Below are positions 11,901 to 22,639 of a stretch of DNA of 64,000 bases, piece after piece (position 1 is the stretch's first letter; each line of letters begins with the position of its first letter). Both the position numbers and the translations under genes were made by a program. The notes beneath the pieces were generated by a model that saw nothing but the letters and a program-made list of their open reading frames with translations, searched no databases and was not told where the DNA came from. Source of the stretch: Chlorocebus sabaeus (taxonomy: Eukaryota > Chordata > Mammalia > Primates > Cercopithecidae); the NCBI RefSeq assembly GCF_047675955.1, contig NC_132926.1, positions 12,033,326 to 12,097,325 of the forward strand, given 5' to 3'.

Positions 11901-12896
11901 TGTTGGGATTACAGGTGTGATCTGGTTTCTGATTTCTCTTAAAGTGTTGGAGGTCTGGCTATTATAGATGTTCTAGATGGCCTGACATCCATTGTCTGGA
12001 GGGAGTGGTGACTGCCTGTCTGGAGGCAGCTGGCTCTCTCCCTATTGTCAGGCCCTGCCACTCCCTGGCAATTTTTCCTGGCACCAAGGCAAGTGTCAGT
12101 GGGCACCTCTCATCTCATTGCTTTGCCTGCTTCACCCGCTGACAATACCTTCATGAGCCCTGTAGGCAATTGAGCACGTGATCTCTATTTCAGATACATA
12201 GGCCACTTGGCCTGGGTCCCTCCCTGGTTTCCTTAGATGGCTCTGTTTGAAGTCCTTCTTTCATAATATCCTTTGAAACTGATATTCACCCATTTAAGTG
12301 ATAAAGCCATCAGGGCTCAGAGTGAGCGATTTGCCAAAAATTCTACAGCCAATCCAGGCAGAGCCAGGACTCCAAGGCAGGACATGCGCCCAGGTGTGTA
12401 GCCTGTACCCCGAGCAGCTCCAGCACTGCCATCCACACACACGACATAAATGAGAGCGTGCTCTCCAGACCTGCACAGCGCATGGCCTGCCAAGCTTTAG
12501 ACCAAAGTCCTGACTCCAATCCAGGGGCCTGACTACAAAGCTGGTATCTTTCTTTGCTTCATATCAAGCCCTTGGCTAAGAAATGGTGATTTCCAAGCCC
12601 ACGGCTGCTCTTGCTTCTCCCCGCAGTGTTCCTACATCCCAGGCAGCCTGGACAACTACCAGACGGCCCGGGCCGACGTGGAAAAGGTCAGAGCCAACTT
12701 CCAAGAGCAGCAGGTCTTCTACTGCTTCTCCGCACCTCCAGGGAACGAAACCAGCGTGCTGTTCCGGCGCCTCTACGGGCCCCAGACCCTCCTCTTCTCC
12801 CTCTTCTGGCCCACCTTCCTGCTGACCGGTGGCCTCCTCATTATCGCCATGGTGAAGAGCAACCAGTACCTGTCCATCCTGGCGGCCCAGAAGTAG
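5821..12896 (+). CDS. KCNMB1: KCNMB1: BK channel beta-1 subunit, three coding exons, complete
   Basis: The coding sequence joins 5821-5954, 7428-7599 and 12627-12896, giving 191 residues, the usual length of the family. The protein is the smooth-muscle beta-1 subunit that binds the pore-forming KCNMA1 (Slo1) channel and raises its apparent Ca2+ sensitivity, favouring vessel relaxation. Visible features: short cytosolic N-terminus; TM1 at about residues 16-42; a large extracellular loop with cysteines 53, 76, 103 and 135; N-glycosylation sequons at N80 (NVS) and N142 (NET); TM2 at about 156-178; short C-terminus ending SILAAQK. The ATG has A at -3 and G at +4, a good context. Residue 65 is Glu, the common form at the human E65K site. 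Compared with the human protein as I remember it, I see changes such as S86, N126, P140, R149 and T156, as expected for a non-human primate. The gene lies antisense inside a KCNIP1 intron. Confidence 0.97.
6514..6539. repeat. (T)26 homopolymer
   Basis: An uninterrupted run of 26 T in KCNMB1 intron 2, preceded by a shorter broken T run. No Alu body is attached to it, so it may be the tail of a lost or very short retro-insertion. Confidence 0.8.
7048..7206 (+). mobile_element. MER5A-like hAT MITE
   Basis: Contains 'gttagaatcacatcagggactttgaaaaa', 'gggcctgggcccaacca' and ends 'gggttgagaacc', matching the MER5A non-autonomous hAT layout. It lies in KCNMB1 intron 2. Confidence 0.75.
7428..7599 (+). 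CDS. KCNMB1: KCNMB1 exon 3 (extracellular loop, first half)
   Basis: The exon encodes the last base of codon 45 through codon 102, the first half of the extracellular loop. It holds Cys53, Cys76, sequon N80 and Glu65. The acceptor is TCTCCTCAG at 7419-7427 and the donor is CAG|GTACTG at 7599/7600. The exon is 172 bp and ends in phase 0. Intron 2 before it is 1473 bp and intron 3 after it is 5027 bp. Confidence 0.95.
7757..7985 (+). repeat. MIR SINE
   Basis: Clear MIR order: 'cagacctgggtttcaatc', 'aactggctgtgcaaac', 'gcaagccacttagccgctc', 'cctcagtttccac', 'gtaaaatggaatgctaat'. KCNMB1 intron 3, 160 bases after exon 3. Confidence 0.9.
8209..8330. repeat. Polypyrimidine (CCTT/CTTT/CCCT) tract
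   Basis: About 120 bases of almost pure C/T on the + strand, made of CCTT, TTTC and CCCT units. It lies in KCNMB1 intron 3 and could form triplex DNA. A C/A-rich run (8140-8165) precedes it. Confidence 0.9.
8497..8575 (+). repeat. 5'-truncated Alu 3' fragment, copy 1
   Basis: Starts with the flank GAAAGGTTCTTGG, then the last part of an Alu (CACCATTGCACTCCAGCCT through CCATCTC) and 12 A. It is nearly repeated at 8873-8952, on the other side of the AluY. Confidence 0.88.
8577..8873 (+). repeat. AluY (Old World monkey AluYRa-type), full length
   Basis: Full-length young Alu from GGCTGGGCGCGGTGG to a 15-A tail. The right arm carries ATCCGGCCACTGCACTCC where human AluY has ATCGCGCCACTGCACTCC; I associate this with the cercopithecid AluYRa lineage. 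It sits in the A-tail of an older Alu fragment, so its own target-site duplication cannot be seen. Confidence 0.95.
8873..8952 (+). repeat. 5'-truncated Alu 3' fragment, copy 2
   Basis: Starts GAAAGGCTCTTGG and then repeats the Alu 3' fragment seen at 8497-8575 (the same truncation point and CACGAGTGAAACTCCATCTC end). It is followed at 8957 by GAAAGTCTCTTGG, which looks like the target-site duplication. Confidence 0.88.
9217..9395 (+). mobile_element. MER5A-like hAT MITE, decayed
   Basis: Phrases such as 'cattagaaccacgtaggagtctt' and 'gcggaatctctggttaga' fit a diverged MER5A. KCNMB1 intron 3. Confidence 0.5.
10590..10825 (+). repeat. MIR SINE
   Basis: MIR pattern: 'tgtgctgggctctgtggtca', 'catctcatctaatccccacga', 'aaggcccagagaggtcgtgg', 'gccaaggtcacgcagct'. 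KCNMB1 intron 3. Confidence 0.85.
11635..11920 (-). repeat. Alu SINE (AluJ-like), reverse orientation
   Basis: Starts with a T17 run and continues through the Alu complement to 'ggattacaggtgtga'. It lacks the last ~25 bases of the 5' end and is strongly diverged, so it is an old copy. KCNMB1 intron 3, 700 bases before the last exon. Confidence 0.93.
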
Positions 12897-13435
12897 AGCC
12901 ATCCATGCCATACCACTTGTCAGGGCACAGGGTACTGGCTGAGCCCCCAGGGCTGCTCCCCACTTGCAGACCTATGCCTTCTGCACCTAGCCTCCCACTC
13001 TTCTACTCCAATCCACCCTGTCTTCTATTGCAGGATTAACCTTTGAGAAATCCCTTTATGAAGTCATTTCCTGCTCAAGAATGTGCGATGGCTCCCCAGT
13101 GCCGTGGAGGCCATAAGGCCAGCCAGTTATAGCTCTCTATTACCTGTCCCTACTCAACAAACTCATACCTGTTTCCGGTTGCGTCACTGTGTGCCCCACA
13201 GAGAACAATGATCGTCACCTCTGTGCCTGTGTTCTCCCTGTTGTCTCAAAGGGGTGCCCATCCTCCCCTGGAAGCTGTCGCCAGCGAGCCTCAGTTCTTT
13301 ATTTGAATTCTCTAATAAGAACAACAGCAGCTCCCATTTCTAGAACACATTTACAGCATTACTGTTTTCTAGGATACAAAGTGCCATATATATTTTTAAT
13401 TCCAATATTAATAAATATATGCAAAACAACAATCA
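12627..13435 (+). CDS. KCNMB1: KCNMB1 last exon: coding 12627-12896, then 3' UTR
   Basis: The exon encodes residues 103-191: the second half of the extracellular loop (Cys103, Cys135, sequon N142), TM2 and the short C-terminus, with stop TAG at 12894-12896. The acceptor is CTTCTCCCCGCAG ending at 12626. The 3' UTR is taken to run to about 20 bases past the AATAAA at 13410-13415. That end is inferred from the poly(A) signal only. No other AATAAA occurs between the stop and 13410. Confidence 0.9.
13410..13415 (+). other. KCNMB1: KCNMB1 poly(A) signal AATAAA
   Basis: A canonical AATAAA lies 514 bases after the KCNMB1 stop, in an AT-rich stretch. A T/G-rich region (13490-13590) follows and could act as the downstream element. 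It is the first canonical signal after the stop codon. Confidence 0.6.
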
Positions 13436-14395
13436 GCTGCAGGGAAATACACGAGAACTCATCAAAATATTAGCGGCGGGAAGGTGGTTAATTTCTGTTT
13501 TCTTCCTTACCCCCTTTTGATTTTTGGTGCTTTTCTAAATTGTTCTATTATAGGAAGGTTGTGTTTTGTATGTTTTTAATCAGAAAAGCCATGGTAGATG
13601 CCATTTAGGAAAAGTTGAGAGAGTGTGTCCCCCTCACAGAAAAAGATGGAAGTGGGTCTGGGGATGGAGTTGGGTTCTGGTCAGAGACAGGCCGTTCAGA
13701 ACACACAATCTGAAAACCCCTCTGGAGGAAAGGTCATGATGTGGAGGAGGATTTATTACTTAAATTGAGGGTGTGGACTCCGGCACTGAGCCTGCTGGGG
13801 AAGCCTATCTCCGATTGGAAAAGGTCTAAATGGGAAGAAGCCATTGCCTTTACCATTCCCACTCCAGGAAGTTTTCCTAGAACTATGACTGTCCAAGTGT
13901 GGTCCCTGGACCAGCAGCATCAGGATCCTGGGGCAGCTTGTGAGAACTGCACACTCTCAGGCCCTTGTCCCAGCCCCACCACGCTAGAAGCCCTGCACAG
14001 GGTCGGGGTAGCAATGCTTTATGTTTTAGCAATGGTGTAGGGGATTCCGTGACACACCTCGAGCCAGAGAACTACTGGTGTAGAAAGCGAGCATCCTGTC
14101 GCCGGGTTTTTCAGAGCAGATGAGTGACTACTCAGCAGGGCCAGTCCTGAGCTGGGTGTGAAGTTAGGCCGGTGTCTGAAGTTTCTTCCAGTGCTGTGAG
14201 TCTAAGATGCAGCTCTTGGGTTTGAATCCTACTGATCCTTCTTGGGTTTGAATCTTGGGTCTCTACCGCTGCCTGATTTCATCTGTTTGATTCTTAGTTT
14301 TTTCACCTTTAAAAGAAGGACTCCTTCTGGATAGTTGGGAAGGTTGAAGGAATGTTTGACACATCATAGGTGTCTAAAATGGCAACTATAGCTTA
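13436..14395. other. Non-coding block after KCNMB1, with MER5A relic
   Basis: No gene seen. A MER5A-like element spans about 13886-14086 ('ccaagtgtggtccctggacc' to 'agagaactactggtgta'). A short repeated phrase 'cttgggtttgaatc' occurs at about 14214 and 14241. Confidence 0.55.
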
Positions 14396-14823
14396 TTTTT
14401 GTTTGTTTTTGTTTTTGTTTTCTTAACTTTCATTTTAAGTTGCAGGGTACACGTTCAGGTTTGTTACATAGGTAAACTTGTGTCATGGGAGTTTGTTGTA
14501 CAGATTATTTCATCACTCAGGTATTAAGTCTAGTACCCATTATTAAAGAAAATATGGTACATATACATCATGGAATATTATGCAGCCATAAAAAGGAAGG
14601 AGATCATGTCCTTTGCAGGGGCATGGATGGAACTGGAGGCCCAATATTATTCTTAACAAACTAAAGCAGCAACACAAAATCAAATACTGTATATTCTCAC
14701 TTATAAGTGGGAGCTAAATGATGAGAACACATGGACACAAAGAGGAGAATAACACACACTGGGGCCTCTTGGAGGGTGGAAGGTAGGAGAAGGGAGAGGA
14801 TCAGGAAAAAAGAGCTATTGTTA
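14396..14823. mobile_element. L1 3' end with internal inversion (twin priming)
   Basis: From about 14396 to 14543 the sequence is a T-rich tail plus the complement of an L1 3' end ('gcagggtacacgttcaggt', 'ttgttacata'). From about 14544 it switches to L1 sense ('catggaatattatgcagcc', 'gagaacacatggacacaaag') and ends at 'gaggatcaggaaaaa'. The two parts meet near 'cccattattaaagaaa' and are adjacent in L1 order. This is the layout left when two primers start reverse transcription of one L1 RNA. Confidence 0.88.
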
Positions 14824-14999
14824 GTAACAAGAATACGTCATGAATACTCACAAACTTCCAGAAGTTATACTAACAATGTTATCTGGTATGTATGGGTGCT
14901 TATTTATTCTGTGCCAGGCACTGTGCTAATTAGTTTGCCTTGTTAAAAAAAAAAAAAAAAATGAGGTACTCCTGAACCTGCCTCATAGATGATGAGAAG

Positions 15000-15245
15000 C
15001 AACAGAGGACAGTGGCTAAGTATGTGGACCTGGGATGTGCACTATTTGTGTTCAAATTCCAACCATGCCATTCACAAAGTGGGTGACTTTGGGCAAATAA
15101 CCTCTCTGTGCCTGTTTCCTCATTTGCAAAATGAAACTAATAATAGTATCTTTCCATAGAGTTTTGGCATGAAACAAATTCTTATGTAAATTTCCTAAGA
15201 TAGTGACACATGGTAAGTGCAATCTAAGTTACTATGAAAAACTGA
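15000..15245 (+). repeat. MIR SINE
   Basis: Typical MIR phrases: 'ggtgactttgggcaaataac', 'ctctctgtgcctgtttcctca', 'tgcaaaatgaaactaataat'. Confidence 0.75.
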
Positions 15246-15639
15246 GGCTGTAAGAGGTAACTGGCCAAGGCCATCTGTAAAGTGAGGGGCTAGGACTCTA
15301 GCCTGGAGCTGTGTGATTCCAGAACCTGGCATCTCAACCACAGAACTCAGCAGAGCCAGCTGAAGGGCTGAGAGACGGCCACCCAAAGCCACAGGGGCCA
15401 AGCAGGGAGCTGTGCTGCATCCCTGGAACCCAGGTGCCCTCATGCAGGTTGGAGTTCTGAGGCAAGGCCCTGGAATCTGCACCAGCATCTGCCACTTCCA
15501 GCCAGGGAGCCCTGAGGTATCCCTGTGGCCTCCAGTTTCTTACCTGGTGGATCTTCCTTCCAAAGGCAGGCAGCTCATCATTCCCCGGAATTTTTCCCTT
15601 CCGGGATCAGGGAAGTCTCAAGGGTCCTCGTGTGAGTCT

Positions 15640-15800
15640 TTTAAGAAAGTCTTAATTGTAATATTGTACTATAGTTTTGCAAAATATTAAATATTACCAC
15701 TGGGGACATTAGGTAGGGGGGCACAGAATGTCTTTGTATTATCTCATACAGCTGCATATGAATCTACAATTATCTCAAAAATGTAAGTTAAAAAAAGGAA
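15640..15800 (+). mobile_element. L1 3' end fragment (old L1M type)
   Basis: 'ttgtactatagttttgcaa', 'gtattatctcatacagctgc' and 'gaatctacaattatctcaaa' followed by an A-rich tail match an old L1 3' UTR. Confidence 0.65.
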
Positions 15801-17026
15801 GAAAAATAAGAAAGGAAGTCCCAACTGGGAGTCTGATTTAAAGGGCCTATTTTGTCAATGATTTCCATGCACCTGAATTTGGGACTAAAATACACAGAAA
15901 CTCAGAGTACCCAAATAATCCCTGCAGGGAAAAAGGCCATGTTCCTCTGGGAAAATTAGTATGGGGGCATGCCTAACTCCCACTGTCCCATAAATTATTA
16001 ATGATGACCTTCATTTACTTGACACAGATGTTCTCCTCCTGTCAACAAAGACTGGCCTTCTAGCAAATGCCACAACTGTCTGCTGCTCACAGAACTATAT
16101 GCAAAGGATAAGCATGAAATAATGGGAATTTAGGCATAATGGAGTTAGACACTGTGCTTACGGGTTTTTTTGCAATAATATCTGCCTGGGAGCAGAGAAC
16201 CTTCGTCAATTCTCAATAAACCACTCTGTTAATGAGTGTCTAGTGCTTCCATTATTTATTACTATCCTCTCATGGGCCAGTGACTCACACCTGGAGAGAT
16301 GCACCTGGATGGTTCTCCCATGTGCCCTCCTCCGGAACACAGACAAAACGGCGGAAATCAGAGGCAAGGGGCCCCCTGAGCTCCAGAACTGGGGTGGGAA
16401 GGACCCTGGGGGACATCCTAACAGTGCCAGGCCTCAGACAGAGCTTTAGCTCATCAGTCCAAGCTGCAACCAGAGGAGGAAAGAAATGAGGGTTTCTTCT
16501 ATTTTTGAAGATCTCAGAGGACCAGAATTTCACTTCACTTTTATGGTGTATCTACTCGCTTGCTTGCAAGGAACTTGTTGTCTTCTTGCCATTCTCTCTC
16601 CCTACCCTTCACCAATCATTGTGAGGGGCTTCTTCCTTCACAGTGAAGACTCGGCATTATGCAAATTTAAAATAGTGCAATATAAATACTAATATAATCT
16701 TATTTTTTGTGACTTACTGAGGTGATACCAGCTCCTCCTCTAAATCAATAATTCACCCAAAATTGCTCTTAAACTCGTTGGGTCAGGGCATTGCAAACTG
16801 CATTTATTTTATTGTTCTTTGGCAGCACAGGCTGTTATGTGAGACTATCTGGTATTCTTTGAATTAGTCTTGTGTTTGGGGTAGTTTGAATTCTATGAAA
16901 TATTTAAGAAGACACTGTTTGAACAAAGTGCCACCTTCCTGTACCTTACCAGCCATTGCCCTGTGATATGGAGGGGAAAGAAAATGACCAAAGGAAGACC
17001 AGAGAGACATGGAGAAATTCACTGGA
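15801..17026. other. Non-coding block, no recognised feature
   Basis: No gene and no confidently named repeat. AT-rich in the second half. Confidence 0.4.
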
Positions 17027-17034
17027 GTCCAGTG

Positions 17035-17515
17035 CAGCAGTTCTTAAAGTGGAGGCTTGCAAAGTCCAAACTGTTCGTAATAACACTAAGACACTATTTG
17101 CCTTTTTCATTTTCATTGTTATGAGAGCGCAGTGGAATGTTCCAGAGGTCACGTAGCATGCATTGTTACAATAGCCTGAATGTCGACATAGCAATGAGAT
17201 TCCAGCTGCCTTTCTGAAGCAAACTAACACGTTAGAGATTTGAGAAAAATATAAAACAATACCACTTCTCCCAATGTATTTTTTGGCACATATAATTGTT
17301 TTTCACAAAATTATGTTACTTTGTTAACAGCTAATGGATATATTATTATTTTTAAATAAGTAAATTCAAATTAAATATTTTTACCATTCTTAGTTCTAAT
17401 CTTGAAAATGGTAACTGTTAATAGATATAACCCATATACACCAAAGCTCTTAGGATCCTTGATCTTTTTCAAGCATGTAAAGGGGTCCTGAGGATGAAAA
17501 GCTTCAGCACTGCCA
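17035..17515. mobile_element. hAT (Charlie-like) DNA transposon fossil
   Basis: The left end CAGCAGTTCTTAAAGTGG and the complement of the right end (CAGTGCTGAAGCTTTT) both resemble the Charlie terminal motif CAGTGGTTCTCAAA. The interior is AT-rich without an ORF. GTCCAGTG at 17027-17034 and GTCTAGTG at 17516-17523 could be the 8-bp target duplication, though the exact right edge is uncertain by about three bases. Confidence 0.65.
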
Positions 17516-18214
17516 GTCTAGTGCATCCAGAGACGGCCTCCAGACTCCTCCCACACTGTGCCCTGTGGAAATGTGAAGCTCTCCACCAGGCTCCATCAGA
17601 TTCCCACTGGGGGCCAGGAGGAGGGCTTTAGTTTTCTGCATCACCTCTGGCTCCCAGATCCTGTTCCCCAAGATGAGTCAGTTGATGGATCATCCTCCTC
17701 TCCGCAGTGCTTTCCTGGATTTTTCTCATGTCCCCTCTGATGCAGAACTCGGCTTCTTCCTAGCTTTGCACAACTCTCCCTCCCTACTTATATAAGTACA
17801 TTTTCACCAGCCAACTTCCTCAAAGGATTTGGGAGATGAGAATGGGAGGTATATGGAAGCAAAGCCAACAACTCTAAACTGAGTATTGGACCACGTTTGT
17901 GATTCCTCCCCAGGCCTGCTGCATCTCCCCTAGTTGCAGAGTCAAAGGCGGCTTAGATGGACTGTGTTCTCCCATAATCTCCAACCTCCCCTATCCCCAG
18001 TACACATAAAACAAAAGCAGGGGCTTGAGAGGCACATGCGGCTTCGGGACATGTCTTCTGTCCCCACGCCCCATAAGACTGCTGCACTGAGTCCTCCTCC
18101 TCTGTCAATTCTGGAGCCCCTGCTACTCAACTCCCCTTTGATTTCACATATTCAAATACAAATGCTTCTTCTCTAAGTGCCAGTAAGACTTTAGAGATCA
18201 TCTAGCACTTCTCC

Positions 18215-18965
18215 ACTTTCTATTTGGTGCTTGAACTCTCCGTTGTGCCACAGAAAATTATTTGGTCTTTGGTAGAGAGATCCTTCAGGGGTGACAGGAG
18301 TATCTTTTGTTCTAATGGGACAACTCTTGGTGGGTCTGTAAATAGCTTCAGGATGGGAGCTGCTTGCCAGAAGGACCAAGCCTTGATTCGAGGATTAGAA
18401 CCTTCAACTCTACCCTGCAACCTCTGTAGAGAGAAGAGGGGCTGGAGGTGGAGTTTAATCACCAATGGCCAGTGGTTTAGCAATCATGCCTATGTAGTGA
18501 AATCTTCATAAAACCCCCTAAATAATAGGGTTTGGGGGGCTTCTGGGTTGGTGAACACGTCAAGGTGCTGGGAGAGGGCCCAGAAACTGCACCTCCATGC
18601 TGCATCCCTCATACCTTGCCCTGTGCGTCTCTTCCATCTGGCTGCTTTTCCTTTGTAGTAAACATGTAAGAGTAAGTAAAGTATTAATAGTAAGTAAAGT
18701 GCTTTCTTGAGTTCTGTGGATTGCTCTAGCAAATTATTATATCTTCCCTGGAGATGCGGGGGAGGTTGTAGGAATGCCCAGTCAGTCAGGTAGTATATGG
18801 ATAGCCAGGACACGCTATTGGTGGCTGGCATTTGAATGGGGCAGTCTTGTGGGACTGAGTTCTTAACCTGTGGAGTCTGAGCTAACTCTGGGTAGTTAGT
18901 GTCAATAATTGAATTAAATTGTAGGATACCCAGTTGGTGCCAGAACTAGTTGGTATCAGTAGGGG
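18215..18965 (+). mobile_element. Endogenous retroviral solo LTR, family not assigned
   Basis: The run 'cttcataaaaccccctaaat', 'gggcttctgggttggtgaac', 'ccctgtgcgtctcttccatc', 'gggactgagttcttaacctg' and 'gtaggatacccagttggtg' matches a primate ERV LTR type I recognise but cannot name. No viral coding sequence lies beside it. Edges are approximate. Confidence 0.65.
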
Positions 18966-19159
18966 GAAAAAAACCTTCTTATGTGGTGTCAGAAGTATTG
19001 TCAGGGAGAACGCAGTCACACTCTTTCTACAATAGTTCTTTTTAATGACAACCTGCAGCAACACCTCTTTGGATGAATAACTCACTATAGCAAGATGCAG
19101 TCACTTCCATTTGGGCATATATTTAGCTGACCACTTCCTGTGCAAGAATCTGTCATTCC

Positions 19160-19395
19160 TAATAGTAATAAGGGCTAGTATTTGTTGAGCACCTACCTGA
19201 ATGCCAGGATCTTTCCAGGCACAGCTCATTGAACAGTAACAACATCCTTTGAGGTTATTATCAGTATCTTCATTTCACCAATGAGCCAATGGAGGCACAA
19301 GGAAAAGATTTAACTTGCCCCAAGTCAGAAGTTAGCAAATAGCAGAGCTGGGGTTCAAATCTAGGCCGTATTGCCCCGGAATACGCTCTAACCAC
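19160..19395 (+). repeat. MIR SINE
   Basis: 'agtatttgttgagcacctac', 'tttgaggttattatcagtat', 'aatgagccaatggaggcaca', and 'agcagagctggggttcaaat' follow the MIR consensus order. Confidence 0.85.
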
Positions 19396-20435
19396 AGGGA
19401 ATCTTGTTCTTTAGTTTTTACCCCACAACAAAAGTGGAAAATGCCAAGCAGGTCAAGGTCAACTATTGAGAGCTTGTTAGATGCCTCCATATACCTTTCC
19501 ATTACAGAGCCCAGGCTCTCAATTGACTCCCTGGGGCCACTCCTCTGAAGTGTCAATAGATATGGAGGTGATGGCCAAGCAGAAGGATCTGAAAAAGTCC
19601 CACAAAGGTTCTGCTGTGGGCACTGCCAAGACAGACAGGACCACGAGGTCAGCTACCACCTGCCTGAACCTATGCTTTCCAGTCCACAGCTCATCACATG
19701 CCCAGCTGGAACCCAGGCACACTATGGTTGCAGCAATCCTTGAACTGGTCACTATGCAAAAGCAGAACAGAAGTGAGTCTGGTCCACCTGCAGGGCTCCT
19801 TCTCAGTGCCTGTACCCTCCTCTCATTCATCTCTACTTTTTTCCATAAGTGTTCCCAAACCACGGGTTTAATCATGTGCTGTAGAATTCGTAAAGGAGTT
19901 GACAGCATGCTTGCTTACATATTGCCTTAGAGTCCTCTTTTACTATCATTAATTAAACTTAGGCCATGTCACACCTTCTTGGCATCTAACTAAATTTTCT
20001 GTGGCTCCACTAGTCACGATCCCTCATTCCCCTCTGTTGTTTCTTTCCAACCCTTCCAAATTGAAATCCCCTCAGCCACAAGCCAGAATCCCACTGGTTT
20101 GAAGCAGTCTAAGCTGTCGGAGGAGCTCCTGACCTCACGGGAGCCTCTCAGCCATGCTCGGCCATGGTACCCAGGTCTCAGGTCTCCCTTCTTGAGGGGC
20201 AGATGGGAGCAAAAACAACACCCGAAAGAGAAGTGGATATCGTTAGCTCTTCCATCAGATCATTCGCCCCAAGCAGCCTCAGCCACCATTTATTTTCACT
20301 CTCTCAGGACTTGTTTGAAAGGCCTTTTTCTCATGCTTACAATTTTGGTGGGTAAGATACAGCTGAGTGTGGCATTATCCTTATGGCCCTAAATGATGTT
20401 TTTGTATTTGTCTTTGAGAGGGAGCCTGCAGGGAG
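19396..20435. other. Non-coding block, nothing recognised
   Basis: Open frames on both strands over 19481-19930 overlap each other and match no family I know. I see no splice or promoter context for them. Confidence 0.4.
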
Positions 20436-20640
20436 AAAAGCTCAGGAAAACAAGAGTTTGAATCTGTCTTGTTTATGACTTTGGGCAGTTTATTTAATCT
20501 TCCTGAATCTCAGTTTCCTCAATTGGAAAATGAGCCTCACAGTGTTTGTTTTACAGGGTGCATTGAATCATCAATCATGAATGTGGAGTACTCAGCACAG
20601 TGCATAAAAGATGCTTCACAAATGTCTGTTCTCTCTTCAA
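20436..20640 (+). repeat. MIR SINE
   Basis: 'aagagtttgaatctgtcttg', 'gactttgggcagtttattta', 'ctgaatctcagtttcctcaa', 'cagcacagtgcataaaagat' follow the MIR order. Confidence 0.8.
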
Positions 20641-21534
20641 GCAAGTGTGTCTCCTTCCACTGATAATTCGGATTCTTTTCATTTGGGCTCAGAGAACTCC
20701 CTCCTGCCTTCTTTTTCTCACTAGCAAATTCCTGCCTCTCTTGCTTGTGGACCTGATTGATGACTGCCTTGCCTCCCTCCCTCTCTCACCTCTTGCTTCA
20801 TTTCTAGGGGTACCCTGACTTAAAAATTTTGCCCAAAAACAGACTGCCCATCTTTGCTTTGAACTTTCCTGACTCTACTTGTATAAACTTATTTCCTGGG
20901 GAAAAACAGTCCTACCCACAGAGGCCGTATTTCTGCCTCACTGAACCATTCCAAGGGTTGAAGGATCAGCTTCCTTGAGAGTCCACTTCATGGTAGAATC
21001 ATGACCTGTGATAATAATAGTCCTGGCCAGAATAATCCTCCTAGTGCGAGGTAGGCAAACCTCTTGGCCCAGAAATCAGGCTTAATTGGAAATTAAATTG
21101 CTTTCCCATGCCAACTGCAAGATGCCTATATCCACAGCTAATTTATCAAGGTGATGCTTTATCTCAAGGAAGCCCATGGGAATAGAGTGGCTGCATCAGC
21201 AAAATTGCAAACTTGGTCCTGATGAGAAGAGTTTTCTTTAAAGTACAGCTTGAACCCTTTGAGTTTCTCATTTGGGGTTCAGTGCATTTAATGGCTTCTT
21301 CCCCCTTGCCAGGCTCTGTGCCAGGGCCTGGAGATACCGATACCAGTGAGACAGGCACTGCATTGGAGCAGCTTTCAGGGCTAGTGGCAGGAAAAAAAAA
21401 AACCATGCAAGCAAAGATTTCAAAGCTGTAGCACTTTACTTAGTTGTCCAGGGATGAGTAGGTTATGGGAGTAGAGAATATCATGAATAGAGTCACGGTT
21501 AAGAAACTGATTTCTATATTTAGGATTGATACTA

Positions 21535-21795
21535 ACAGTTCATGATCAAGGGTGTGTGGCACTCTTAACCAAGCCCTTTACACGCATACATTCCATTCTC
21601 TGGGCAACAGTAGGAAACAAATACACTAAGATTTTGATTATCCCCATTTTACTGATGAAGAATCTGAGTCTTAGAAAGTAAGTACCTTGCCTAATGTTAC
21701 TACTTCCCAACTAGTAGGCAGTGGGACTGGAACTTGAAATAAGGTAATTTCATGCAGAATTTATGCCTTTAAATACTATACTACACTGCTCCTTT
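21535..21795 (+). repeat. MIR SINE
   Basis: 'agccctttacacgcatacat', 'ccattttactgatgaagaat', 'ctgagtcttagaaagtaagt', 'gggactggaacttgaaataa' match MIR. Confidence 0.75.
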
Positions 21796-21799
21796 ACTT

Positions 21800-21970
21800 C
21801 CCAAGCTTTTTATTTTGAAAATATTCAACTACAATGCAAATTGTGAGCATGCCTACCCTTCACCTAGGTTCACTAATGATGATCAGTATTTTATCATATT
21901 TGGATTTTCTCTCTGTCTCTATTTCTCTCTCTGTGCATGTGCATGTGTGTTTCTGAATCATTTGAGGGTT
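21800..21970 (-). mobile_element. Old L1M 3' fragment, reverse orientation
   Basis: 'tgaaaatattcaactacaat', 'tacccttcacctaggttcac' and 'tattttatcatatttggatt' resemble the complement of an old L1 3' region. It ends in a TCTCTC/TGTG stretch. Confidence 0.5.
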
Positions 21971-22314
21971 AGGCTGAGGAATATAAAACAGAAGGCTGGC
22001 TTGGAAAACATGGGACTAGTTTGGCTGGAGGAGAATGTGTGTGTGGGGTTGGTCGTGGGGAGACAGGAATAGGGAATGGACTGACGTCTGAGACTGTGGG
22101 GTTAGGGCTGGGAATGCCAAATCTGGTAGTTTCGGGTGTACTGCCACATGGCATGATACGCCAGTGAAAGCAGAACTTTCATTCGTTCCCATACTGAAAA
22201 CTATACAATTGAAGATGTGTATTTAGTGAATGATATGTTTATGGTTTATGATTAAATATGGATGCTTATTGAAGACAATTCAGACAATGCAGAGAAGCAT
22301 CAAGAAGAAATTTA

Positions 22315-22602
22315 GGCTGGGGGCGGTGGCTCACGCCTGTAATCCCAGCACTTTGGGAGGCCGAGGTGGACAGATCACGTCAGGAGATGGAGACCATCCT
22401 GGCCAACATGGTGAAACCCCGTCTCTACTATAAATACAAAAATTAGCTAGGTGTAGTGGCATGTACCTGTAATCCCAGCTACTCGGGAGGCAAGAACCCA
22501 GGAAGCAGAGGTTGCAGTGAGCCGAGATTGCACCACTGCACTCCAGCCTGGTGACAGAGCGAGACTCCATCTCAAAAAAGCAAACAAACAAGCAAATAAA
22601 AA
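22315..22602 (+). repeat. Alu SINE (AluS-like)
   Basis: GGCTGGGGGCGGTGGCTCAC through 'gactccatctcaaaaaagca' and an A-rich (CAAA) tail. Short flanks AGAAATTTA and AGAACTTTA look like a diverged target-site duplication. Confidence 0.95.
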
Positions 22603-22639
22603 AGAACTTTAAAAGCTGACCTTTAATCCAAGCTAAAAG

